Source: JBFKOL01 sp041628815
Lineage (GTDB): Bacteria; Bacteroidota; Bacteroidia; Chitinophagales; Saprospiraceae
Direction of reading: 5' to 3'
Length of the DNA stretch: 5,783 bases
NCBI GenBank assembly: GCA_041628815.1
Contig: JBFKOL010000288.1
Coordinates: 1 to 5,783, forward strand
The notes beneath the pieces were generated by a model. It saw only the letters and a list, made by a program, of their open reading frames with translations. It did no database searches and was not told the origin of the DNA. The number at the start of each line of letters is the position of its first letter. The first letter of the stretch is position 1. Shown in pieces: positions 1 to 5,783 of this stretch. The position numbers and the translations under genes were made by a program.

Positions 1-952
1 ACAGAATCACAAGGCGAGCGACGACTGGGTGGAGTTGTCCAGTGGAAAGGTTATGATTGGAAAAAGTGATTGCCTATCCTGTCACCGGGAAGATGTACAG
101 TCAATAGGGCCCAGTTATTTGACCATTGCACAGACTTATGGCGACGACGACGCCACTCGCGAACTGCTGTCAAAAAGGATTATCAACGGAAGCGTCGGCA
201 TATGGGGCGAACACGCTATGAGTGCGCATCCCGGAATATCGGAGGAAGATGCCGGAAAAATGGTGGACTATATTTTGAGCCTGGACAAAAAAAGGCAGTC
301 TGTTAAGCCGATACCATTGAAGGGCACGTACGTTGCTAAAGTACCATCCCGGGAAAGCGGACGAGGAGGCTACTTGCTAAGAGCGGCTTACCAGGACAAA
401 GGTGGTCAGGGAAGCAAACCACTATTTGGTGAGAAAATCATTGCACTGCGCAACCCAGTCGTAAATGCTGAATCTTTTGATTTTGGTAGTGGTACGCAAT
501 TGCTTACTACGCCGGGGCGCTCATTCAACGTCGTGGAAGACGGAGGATATGTTGGGCTTGCCAACCTTGATTTTACGGGTATTTCTACTATTGAAGTCAA
601 TGCTGAAGCTCCCCTGAGAAATGGAGCAGCAGGTGGTGTAATTGAAGTTAGGTTGGATTCACCGGAAGGACAGATGGTAGGGTCAACAGGTCAGATCGAA
701 GCGGTGGATATTGATTTCAGGGCAGAGCTCGAAAAACTTCGGGAAGCATGGGAGCAAGGTGGAAGGAAAGGCCCGAGACCCGGATTTCGTACTGTCAGAG
801 AACTGTTCCAACCGAAGTATGAAATACCTGTATCTGGAATAGAAGGATTTCACGATGTATACTTTGTCATCAAGAATCCAGGAACCAAGCCTGGACAGAT
901 TCTTCTCCAATTGAATACATTTACCTTTAAACCAGCGAAACCTTTCTTATAG
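1..952 (+). CDS. C-terminal part of a secreted c-type cytochrome / CBM6-like carbohydrate-binding protein (5' truncated)
   Basis: The reading frame is open to the left edge (first full codon at base 2), so the GTG at 29 is very unlikely to be the true start and the gene begins outside the window. The visible 316 residues begin with a class I cytochrome c domain: the heme motif CLSCH is encoded at 71-85, and the likely axial Met lies in HAMSAHP (ATG at 218-220), followed by the usual C-terminal helix ending in VDYILSL near 280. A linker containing LLRAAYQDKGG (about 373-405) leads to a beta-rich region from about 467 to the stop, with the CBM6-like features AESFD, VVEDGGYVGLANLDF and a final LLQLNTFTF strand. 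In Bacteroidota this tail typically ends multidomain proteins of roughly 1,000 residues with ThuA, glucose/sorbosone dehydrogenase and PKD domains; that upstream part is inferred, not seen. The likely role is accepting electrons from sugar oxidation in the periplasm while binding carbohydrate. The next gene follows after 23 bp, suggesting an operon. Confidence 0.85.
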   Translation, partial: QNHKASDDWVELSSGKVMIGKSDCLSCHREDVQSIGPSYLTIAQTYGDDDATRELLSKRIINGSVGIWGEHAMSAHPGISEEDAGKMVDYILSLDKKRQSVKPIPLKGTYVAKVPSRESGRGGYLLRAAYQDKGGQGSKPLFGEKIIALRNPVVNAESFDFGSGTQLLTTPGRSFNVVEDGGYVGLANLDFTGISTIEVNAEAPLRNGAAGGVIEVRLDSPEGQMVGSTGQIEAVDIDFRAELEKLREAWEQGGRKGPRPGFRTVRELFQPKYEIPVSGIEGFHDVYFVIKNPGTKPGQILLQLNTFTFKPAKPFL

Positions 953-975
953 CACTCACATTTAAAAAACTTTCT

Positions 976-2013
976 ATGAAAAAGCCTAATTCTTCAAGAA
1001 GACACTTTATCAAAGCGGCAAGTGTTGTCACTGCCGGGACCATTGCGTCATCACACTTTTACGGATCACCGGCCATCCTGAAAAAGCGCTTTGGAAGCTC
1101 TTCGTGGGTGGAAGGAGTGCAGATCGGCGTGATCACTTATTCATTCCGTAGTATGCCCGATCAATCTGCAGAGGCGACCCTACAGTACATCCTTGACAGC
1201 GGTATCTCCCACATCGAATTGATGGGTGACCCAGTGGAGTCTTTTGCCGGAAAACCCGAAAGCCCGGTTGACCGCAGGGCGATGTGGGGCTTAATGAGAA
1301 AGGAGCGGTCCGGTGAGGGATTGTCTGATTCAGAAGTTGCGGAGCTCAATGAAATGCGCGAGGCGGCCGAGGCATACAATTTGCAAGTGGCAGAATGGCG
1401 AAAGAAAGTAGACATGAAGAAATTCAAACAGGTGCGTAAGATGTACAACGACGCGGGAGTTTCGATCTATGGTTTCAAACCCAGTGCATTTGGACGGAAC
1501 AATACCGATGCGGAGATTGACTACGGATTCAAGGCGGCAAAGGCGCTGGGTGCGTCACATGTCACGCTCGAACATCCGAGCGACGATGCGCATACGCTTA
1601 AACTGGGCACAATGGCCAAAAAGCACGGGCTCTATGTGGCCTACCACGGTCACGAGCAGCAGACTCCCACTTTCTGGGATAAGGCTTTGGAGCAGTCAAA
1701 GTTCAATGCCATGAACCCGGATATGGGTCATTACGTCGCCGCAGGGAATGATAAACCGCTGGAATTATTGTCCAAATACCAAAACCGGATTATGAGTGTG
1801 CATATAAAGGATCGTCAGACACCGGCCAATGGAAAGAAAAACCTTCTTTGGGGTACCGGTGATACTCCGATCACTGAAATATTGCAATTGATGAAAACTT
1901 CAAGCGCCACGTATCCGGCCACCATCGAACTGGAGTACGACATACCTGAAGGCTCGGATGCGGTAAAAGAGGTTCAACGATGCTTTGACTATTGTAGAAA
2001 AAGTCTTATGTAG
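976..2013 (+). CDS. Tat-exported sugar phosphate isomerase/epimerase (xylose isomerase-like TIM barrel)
   Basis: This 345-residue protein starts with a clear twin-arginine signal: SRRHFIKAA at residues 7-15, then a mildly hydrophobic stretch to about residue 30. The mature part is an AP endonuclease 2 / xylose isomerase-like TIM barrel. The first strand is IGVITYSF (50-57). Probable divalent-metal ligands are E199 (in TLEHPS), D249 (in NPDMGH), H276 (in VHIKD) and E318 or E320 (in IELEYD). H224 and H226 (in YHGHE) and H252 also sit at expected active-site positions. These assignments come from the pattern seen in ketose 3-epimerases and related enzymes. Between the second and third barrel strands (about residues 85-155) is a charged helical insert, ending in KMYNDAGVSIYGFKP, that I associate with the Bacteroidota secreted subgroup. 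The substrate is unknown; free or oxidised (keto) sugars are more plausible than phosphates because the protein is exported. The ATG at 976 is chosen because it gives an intact Tat signal; there is no strong Shine-Dalgarno. It probably forms an operon with the preceding cytochrome/CBM6 gene. Confidence 0.88.
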   Translation: MKKPNSSRRHFIKAASVVTAGTIASSHFYGSPAILKKRFGSSSWVEGVQIGVITYSFRSMPDQSAEATLQYILDSGISHIELMGDPVESFAGKPESPVDRRAMWGLMRKERSGEGLSDSEVAELNEMREAAEAYNLQVAEWRKKVDMKKFKQVRKMYNDAGVSIYGFKPSAFGRNNTDAEIDYGFKAAKALGASHVTLEHPSDDAHTLKLGTMAKKHGLYVAYHGHEQQTPTFWDKALEQSKFNAMNPDMGHYVAAGNDKPLELLSKYQNRIMSVHIKDRQTPANGKKNLLWGTGDTPITEILQLMKTSSATYPATIELEYDIPEGSDAVKEVQRCFDYCRKSLM

Positions 2014-2137
2014 AAAAGGCGATTCGAATCATCGCGTCAAAGGCATTGTTTCCAACGAGCTTTGGATGTGTATTGTGCGCCTGTGAGTAATCCTGTAAAT
2101 AGAAGTGTCCAAATTGTTTTTAAATGTCCAAAGGGCT
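2014..2137. other. Convergent intergenic spacer
   Basis: These 124 bp separate the ends of the sugar isomerase gene (+) and the metallopeptidase gene (-). I see no open frame of note. A short hairpin candidate lies just after the isomerase stop: GCGAT (2019-2023) pairs with ATCGC (2031-2035), and the interior GATTCGAATC (2021-2030) is itself a perfect 10-bp palindrome. Neither is followed by a T tract, so a classical intrinsic terminator is not supported. The octamer TGTCCAAA occurs twice (2106-2113 and 2125-2132), which may be chance. Confidence 0.5.
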
Positions 2138-2926
2138 TTAACGTGAATTGTTAGGATTGTTATAGACTTCCACGCCCAATACCCTTGCCCAGTTTCTTAG
2201 CGTCTTGGCATACTCATACTGGCACCGGTCCTTTTCTTCTATAGGCATACCGATTTCCCAAAGCAATTCTGTATGTTGATCGGGATCACTGCCATAGATA
2301 AGACAGAAGATGGCAAACATGCGCTGTTCATCCAGTGAGTGGGAATCCCAAAATTGCGCATCCGTGATTTCGGTATCCGCTATTGATGCCGATGCAGCCA
2401 TTACATCCGCTGCAGCCAGGGCTACTTCGTCCAGGTCCCATATCGAAGCCAGCAGAGCGGCGAATCCGTCGACCGCATCTTCCTCCTTGCCCAGTACAGG
2501 GATATCAAGCACATCGACGATGGCGTGGCCTACTTCGTGGTACAGGACGAATTCGGTCAGATTCAAAAGTATTTCAGCCGCTTCTTCGGGATCAGCGGTA
2601 AAATTGGAGGCTGCCAGTACCTGGTCATTGTAGGCGAGGAACTCGTAGGGCATATTGATGACGCCTTGATAGTACTGGGGTCCTTCAATGCCTGATGCAA
2701 AAACGATGGTTATGGGAGTGGGAAGATTAAATTCTTCTTCCAGGTCAGAAACTACCTCATCAAAAATGCCACTTTCGATGATGAGCTGAGCATAGAAAGC
2801 CATTTCTTCCGATGGTTCGTAATACTGCAGGATGAAAGAACGCCCTTCATGGGTTTGGGCTTGCGTGGAAATTGACCCCACAAAGAACCACGATAAAATC
2901 GTTAGTTGAAACAGTTTTGATCGCAT
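2138..2926 (-). CDS. Secreted DUF4344-type putative zinc metallopeptidase
   Basis: This 262-residue protein has a Sec signal peptide: basic MRSK, a hydrophobic core at about residues 5-17, and a likely cut after STQA (A23|Q24). The core motif is HEVGH at residues 130-134, a HExxH zinc-binding and catalytic signature in which E131 would be the general base. It is followed by DIPVLGKEEDAVDGFAALL (141-159); the acidic EED at 148-150 probably supplies the third metal ligand. The C-terminal part keeps the family pattern HSLDEQRMF (196-204), C208 then YGSDP, and C235 then YEYAKTLRNW. The two cysteines could form a disulfide in the periplasm. This arrangement matches the DUF4344 putative metallopeptidase family as I remember it, and the length is normal for that family. 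The mature protein is rich in Asp and Glu. Substrate and biological role are not established. The gene stands alone on its strand, converging with the isomerase gene and diverging from the sensor kinase gene. Confidence 0.85.
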   Translation of the reverse strand: MRSKLFQLTILSWFFVGSISTQAQTHEGRSFILQYYEPSEEMAFYAQLIIESGIFDEVVSDLEEEFNLPTPITIVFASGIEGPQYYQGVINMPYEFLAYNDQVLAASNFTADPEEAAEILLNLTEFVLYHEVGHAIVDVLDIPVLGKEEDAVDGFAALLASIWDLDEVALAAADVMAASASIADTEITDAQFWDSHSLDEQRMFAIFCLIYGSDPDQHTELLWEIGMPIEEKDRCQYEYAKTLRNWARVLGVEVYNNPNNSR

Positions 2927-2957
2927 GGTTGAAACATATTTTGAGCTGTCGAAGATA

Positions 2958-2975
2958 GATCATTTCACAATGATC
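2958..2975. repeat. Perfect inverted repeat, 7-bp arms with 4-bp spacer
   Basis: GATCATT (2958-2964) and AATGATC (2969-2975) are exact inverted copies separated by TCAC. The repeat lies 32 bp upstream of the metallopeptidase start codon, in its probable 5' untranslated or promoter region, and about 170 bp upstream of the sensor kinase gene. The half-site GATCATTT recurs at 3055-3062. It could be a dimeric regulator site or an RNA hairpin. Six bases to its right is a T8 tract (2982-2989), so read on the + strand it also resembles a weak intrinsic terminator, but the stem is AT-rich and no + strand gene ends just before it. Confidence 0.5.
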
Positions 2976-2993
2976 CTAATCTTTTTTTTGTGG

Positions 2994-3033
2994 TCAGAAA
3001 GCCTCTGAAAGCTTCTAAAAATTTGTGAAGTTC
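2994..3033. repeat. 10-bp phased A-rich degenerate repeat
   Basis: Four consecutive decamers can be aligned: TCAGAAAGCC, TCTGAAAGCT, TCTAAAAATT and TGTGAAGTTC. The first two differ at two positions and the later two are progressively diverged. A-runs spaced one helical turn apart can bend DNA, so this may be a short curved segment of the divergent promoter region. It may also be chance in AT-rich sequence. Confidence 0.3.
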
Positions 3034-3144
3034 CATCTGTTTTGAATCGAAATTGATCATTTAAGAGACATTCGATCCGACATTATGGTCAAGAAACCTT
3101 TACTTAGACCTTGGATAATTACGCTACAATCAATATACCCTTAA

Positions 3145-5247
3145 GTGCGAAAGCGGTTCACATTGGATAGAGGAGTGTTAATCCTGCTGATATCATTGAT
3201 GACAAAAACATCTGTAGCGACGTGTCAGGATCTTTCTATTTACCTTCCGGACAGCATCGGTGTCCAGTATTATTCGCTTAGAGATGACACCTCCCGGATC
3301 AAATTCATTAACGAGTTTGTACAGCAAAACTATTTTTCAGATCCCAATAATTGCCTGGAGCTGTTGAAAGAAGCCAGAAGGCTGTCAGAACAGCAGGAAG
3401 ACTATCGAGAAAACGTCATTGCCCACAACTATTCGGTCACCTATTACCAGCTTTCCAAATGGGATTCGGTTATCTATTTTTCAAAGAGAGCCCTGCTTTT
3501 AACTGATTCAGTGGAGGAATCCAACCTCTATGCCCGCACTTTGAGCAATATGTCGAATGTCCTGCGCAACCTCAGCCGGGATGAAGAGGCGCACCGCTAC
3601 AGGCTTAGGGCACGTGGACATTATGCAAGGGCAAAAGATACCCTGGGATTGGCAATCATTGACAACGACCTTGGGCTCCATTATTTCGACCTCGGAAACT
3701 ATGCCAGGTCTATGGATCATTTTCAGAAGGCGCTGAAAGGGTTGAGGGCAGCGGGTCATTCGACCGGTGAATCCATCGTCCTTAACAACATCGGCATGAT
3801 TGTCCATCGACAAAAAGATTATGGTGCGGCGAGAAACTACTATCTGCAGTCCTATGCCAAGGCCAGAGAAATCAACTCCAGGCAGCAGATGGGATCAACC
3901 CTCAACAATATCGGCATCTCCTTCCAGGACCAGGATCAGCTGGATTCGGCATTGTATTACCATCAGTTATCGTTGGAAATCAAAGAAGAGGTGAAGGATA
4001 TCGGCAGTATGGCCAGTACCTATAACAATTTCGGGATCATTTACCAGGAACAAGGATTGTATGATAAAGCCATTGAAAGCCATCGACAGGCCATTCAATT
4101 TGCCAGGCAGGTAGGAGATGTGCAAACCGAATCGGATGCACTGATCAAATTGGGACAAGCCCAGAAGGCCATTAATCGGAGGTCTGAGGCAGTTGAAAAT
4201 ATTCAAACGGGATTGGGTATTGCGGAAGAAACGGGGAGCACACAACTGGAGCAGGAGGCCCACCAACTATTGTATGAACTCTTTAAAAATGCCTCTGCTG
4301 CAAGTGCGCTTTTACATCTTGAAAAGGCCAGTACACTGAAGGATTCGCTGCTGAATGAAGAAAAGATCCGCGAGCTGACCATCATGGAGAAAGACTTTGA
4401 ATTCCAGCAGGAGGCACTGGCAAGGCAAAGGGAAATAGACCTGCTCAACGCCAATGCCGCCCTGCAGGAAATGCGCCTGTCACGATCGCGAAGAAATACG
4501 GCTGTACTGGCTTCAGCAGTGCTGTTGCTGGGTTTCATCACTTACCTTATTTATTACAACCGCAACAGGATACAGCGACTCAACCAAAATTTGCAAAGCC
4601 AGAAGCAAATGCTGGAAAAGGCCAACAACGAAAAAGAAGTGCTGCTGAAAGAGATCCATCACCGCGTAAAGAACAATCTTCAGGTCATTTCCAGTCTGCT
4701 CAAATTGCAGTCCCGAAATGTAAGCGATGCACAGACCAGGGAAGTACTCGACGAAGGACAGAACAGGGTGCGCTCCATGGCTTTGATCCACCAAAATCTC
4801 TACAAGGATGGTCAATTCTCGGGTATTCAAATGCCTGCTTATATTCGGGAACTGGCTACGGAATTGATCGAAAATTATCATACGACGGGTAAGCGACCGA
4901 AACTTGATCTGCAGGTGGAAGATGTTCACCTGGACGTAGATACAGTTGTCCCTATAGGATTGATCATCAATGAGTTAATGACCAACTCATTAAAGTATGC
5001 ATTTAATAGTGTGGAACATCCCGTGATAAGTATTGTAATGAGAAAAGATAACGATGTACTCGTCCTGGAAGTAAAAGACAACGGTACCGGATTGGTCCCG
5101 GAAGCAAGGAATAAGGGTACACTGGGCATGCGGCTGATTGACTCTTTTTCCAGGCGCTTGAAGGCGGAGTATTCCATCGAGTCTGACCACGGTACCGTAG
5201 CCCGCTTTGTCATCAGCGATTTTCAGTTGACCGTGCAGAACGCCTGA
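3145..5247 (+). CDS. TPR-repeat transmembrane sensor histidine kinase (HisKA_2 / HATPase_c)
   Basis: This 700-residue kinase would autophosphorylate on histidine and pass the phosphate to the response regulator encoded next. A putative Sec signal (basic MRKR, core VLILLISLM at 11-19, cut near residues 25-27) precedes seven TPR repeats whose first helices recur every 40 residues, at about 93, 133, 173, 213, 253, 293 and 333 (for example LNNIG, LNNIG, YNNFG). A degenerate eighth repeat follows near 373. A Glu/Arg-rich coiled coil spans about 398-447, and a single transmembrane helix about 451-471. A short coiled linker leads to the HisKA_2 box EIHHRVKNNLQ (503-513), with H506 the likely phosphoacceptor. 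ATP-binding boxes are intact: N box INELMTNSLKYAF (608-620), G1 DNGTG (645-649) and G2 GTLGM (658-662). TPRs are thus likely periplasmic and the kinase cytoplasmic. The start is GTG, fixed by an in-frame TAA directly before it at 3142-3144; TTG at 3163 is an alternative. No good ribosome binding site is visible. The signal it senses is unknown. Confidence 0.9.
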   Translation: MRKRFTLDRGVLILLISLMTKTSVATCQDLSIYLPDSIGVQYYSLRDDTSRIKFINEFVQQNYFSDPNNCLELLKEARRLSEQQEDYRENVIAHNYSVTYYQLSKWDSVIYFSKRALLLTDSVEESNLYARTLSNMSNVLRNLSRDEEAHRYRLRARGHYARAKDTLGLAIIDNDLGLHYFDLGNYARSMDHFQKALKGLRAAGHSTGESIVLNNIGMIVHRQKDYGAARNYYLQSYAKAREINSRQQMGSTLNNIGISFQDQDQLDSALYYHQLSLEIKEEVKDIGSMASTYNNFGIIYQEQGLYDKAIESHRQAIQFARQVGDVQTESDALIKLGQAQKAINRRSEAVENIQTGLGIAEETGSTQLEQEAHQLLYELFKNASAASALLHLEKASTLKDSLLNEEKIRELTIMEKDFEFQQEALARQREIDLLNANAALQEMRLSRSRRNTAVLASAVLLLGFITYLIYYNRNRIQRLNQNLQSQKQMLEKANNEKEVLLKEIHHRVKNNLQVISSLLKLQSRNVSDAQTREVLDEGQNRVRSMALIHQNLYKDGQFSGIQMPAYIRELATELIENYHTTGKRPKLDLQVEDVHLDVDTVVPIGLIINELMTNSLKYAFNSVEHPVISIVMRKDNDVLVLEVKDNGTGLVPEARNKGTLGMRLIDSFSRRLKAEYSIESDHGTVARFVISDFQLTVQNA

Positions 5248-5254
5248 ATAGCAT

Positions 5255-5783
5255 ATGGAAAACTACCGCATATTGATCGTGGAAGACGAGGTATTGATTG
5301 CCGAAGAACTGCGTGAGATATTAACCGAACTCGGCTACGATGTTTGCGAGGTATGCTACGACAGTGAATCGGCGCTTGCTGCACTGCAAAAGCATCATCC
5401 CGATATGGCCATCCTGGATATTCACATCCGCGGGACCATGAATGGTCTCGAACTGGCCGCCATTATCAACGAAAACTACGGGATACCTTTTATCTTTCTC
5501 ACCTCTTTCAGCGATCGTGCAACCCTCGAGAAAGCGAAGGTCACCCGCCCCAGGGGCTACCTTGTCAAACCCTATAAAGACAAGGATCTGCTGACGACGA
5601 TCGAAATGGCCATATATAACCACAGCGCTGACCTAAAAGAAAAACAGAGCGATAAAGCCCACGTTGATTCTGTGGCCTCACAGCCATTGAGTGCCAAGGA
5701 ATACGCAATCCTTATGGATATCTTGGATGGTCTGAACAACTCACAAATCGCCAAAAAGCACTTCATATCGGTCAACACGGTGA
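5255..5783 (+). CDS. NarL/LuxR-family response regulator (3' truncated)
   Basis: The frame starts at ATG 5255, seven bases after the kinase stop codon, and is still open at the right edge, so the last part of the DNA-binding domain is missing; 176 residues are visible. Residues 4-123 form a receiver domain: the acidic pair E10/D11 in ILIVEDE, phosphoacceptor D55 in AILDIHI, T83 in FLTS and K105 in LVKPY, all key residues present. After a polar linker (about 124-143) comes the beginning of a LuxR/GerE helix-turn-helix: LSAKEYAILMDILDGLNNSQ (145-164), then IAKKHFISVNTV, matching the usual pattern LTxRE, GLSNKEIA, xISxxTV. The expected full length is about 200 residues. Close spacing makes it the cognate partner of the TPR kinase and probably translationally coupled to it. 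Phosphorylation would activate DNA binding at promoters that cannot be identified here. Confidence 0.93.
   Translation, partial: MENYRILIVEDEVLIAEELREILTELGYDVCEVCYDSESALAALQKHHPDMAILDIHIRGTMNGLELAAIINENYGIPFIFLTSFSDRATLEKAKVTRPRGYLVKPYKDKDLLTTIEMAIYNHSADLKEKQSDKAHVDSVASQPLSAKEYAILMDILDGLNNSQIAKKHFISVNTV

Larger units (their letters stand above)
2927..3144. promoter_or_regulatory. Divergent intergenic region between metallopeptidase and sensor kinase genes
   Basis: These 218 bp must contain the promoters of both flanking genes unless transcription enters from elsewhere. I found no exact match to the Bacteroidota -7 consensus TAnnTTTG with a correctly spaced -33 TTTG on either strand. The nearest minus-strand match is TATCTTCG (complement of 2950-2957), one mismatch from consensus, but without a well-placed -33 element. 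The region is AT-rich and contains a perfect inverted repeat, a T8 tract at 2982-2989 and a 10-bp phased repeat, listed separately. Confidence 0.45.

Noticed and set aside
29..952. GTG at 29 as the true start of the cytochrome/CBM6 gene
   Set aside because: The frame is open upstream to the window edge, and starting at 29 would leave a heme domain with no export signal; the protein is better read as a truncated C-terminal part.
2019..2035. Hairpin with palindrome GATTCGAATC as a terminator of the isomerase gene
   Set aside because: The stem is only 5 bp and no T tract follows; an intrinsic terminator cannot be supported.
2106..2132. Direct repeat TGTCCAAA as an attachment site or target duplication
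   Set aside because: It is only 8 bp, with copies 19 bp apart, no mobile element between them and no integrase in the window.
2950..2957. Minus-strand TATCTTCG as a Bacteroidota -7 promoter element for the metallopeptidase gene
   Set aside because: It has one mismatch to TAnnTTTG and no TTG at the expected spacing; kept only as a note in the intergenic entry.
3421..4260. 120-nt periodicity as a DNA-level tandem repeat
   Set aside because: The units share the protein pattern but little nucleotide identity; the periodicity comes from TPR structure.
4513..4929. 138-codon minus-strand open frame inside the kinase gene
   Set aside because: It is antisense to the highly conserved HisKA_2 region, shows no recognisable domain and has no start context; it is a shadow of the real coding frame.
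5321..5778. Two overlapping minus-strand open frames opposite the response regulator
   Set aside because: They lie opposite a complete receiver domain with all catalytic residues, so they are coding-strand shadows.

Overview
The window looks like chromosomal DNA from a Bacteroidota bacterium, probably a Cytophagales or Saprospirales type environmental lineage. This is inferred from gene content and signals: a cytochrome c/CBM6 protein tail next to a Tat-exported sugar isomerase, a TPR-type HisKA_2 sensor kinase, very short or absent Shine-Dalgarno sequences, and moderate G+C. I saw no rRNA, tRNA, CRISPR array, insertion sequence, integrase or phage gene.

Left part (1-2013, + strand): the C-terminal end of a large secreted protein carrying a c-type cytochrome domain and a CBM6-like carbohydrate-binding domain. 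After 23 bp comes a Tat-signal sugar phosphate isomerase/epimerase (xylose isomerase-like TIM barrel). The two are probably co-transcribed and point to periplasmic carbohydrate binding, oxidation and isomerisation. The catalytic part of the first protein lies outside the window; in relatives it is usually a ThuA plus glucose/sorbosone dehydrogenase region.

Middle (2014-3144): a short convergent spacer, then a minus-strand gene for a secreted DUF4344-type putative zinc metallopeptidase (2138-2926). Next is a 218 bp divergent intergenic region with a perfect 7-bp inverted repeat, a T8 tract and a 10-bp phased A-rich repeat.

Right part (3145-5783, + strand): a two-component pair. The sensor has a putative signal peptide, seven TPR repeats in an exact 40-residue register, a coiled coil, one transmembrane helix and a HisKA_2/HATPase_c kinase core. 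Seven bases later starts a NarL/LuxR-type response regulator that runs off the window inside its helix-turn-helix. The regulator's targets cannot be read from this window; the divergently transcribed metallopeptidase is a neighbourhood candidate only.

Nothing here is clearly an undescribed system. The most worthwhile leads are the periplasmic sugar-redox pair, the poorly characterised DUF4344 enzyme facing a two-component operon, and the inverted repeat between them.
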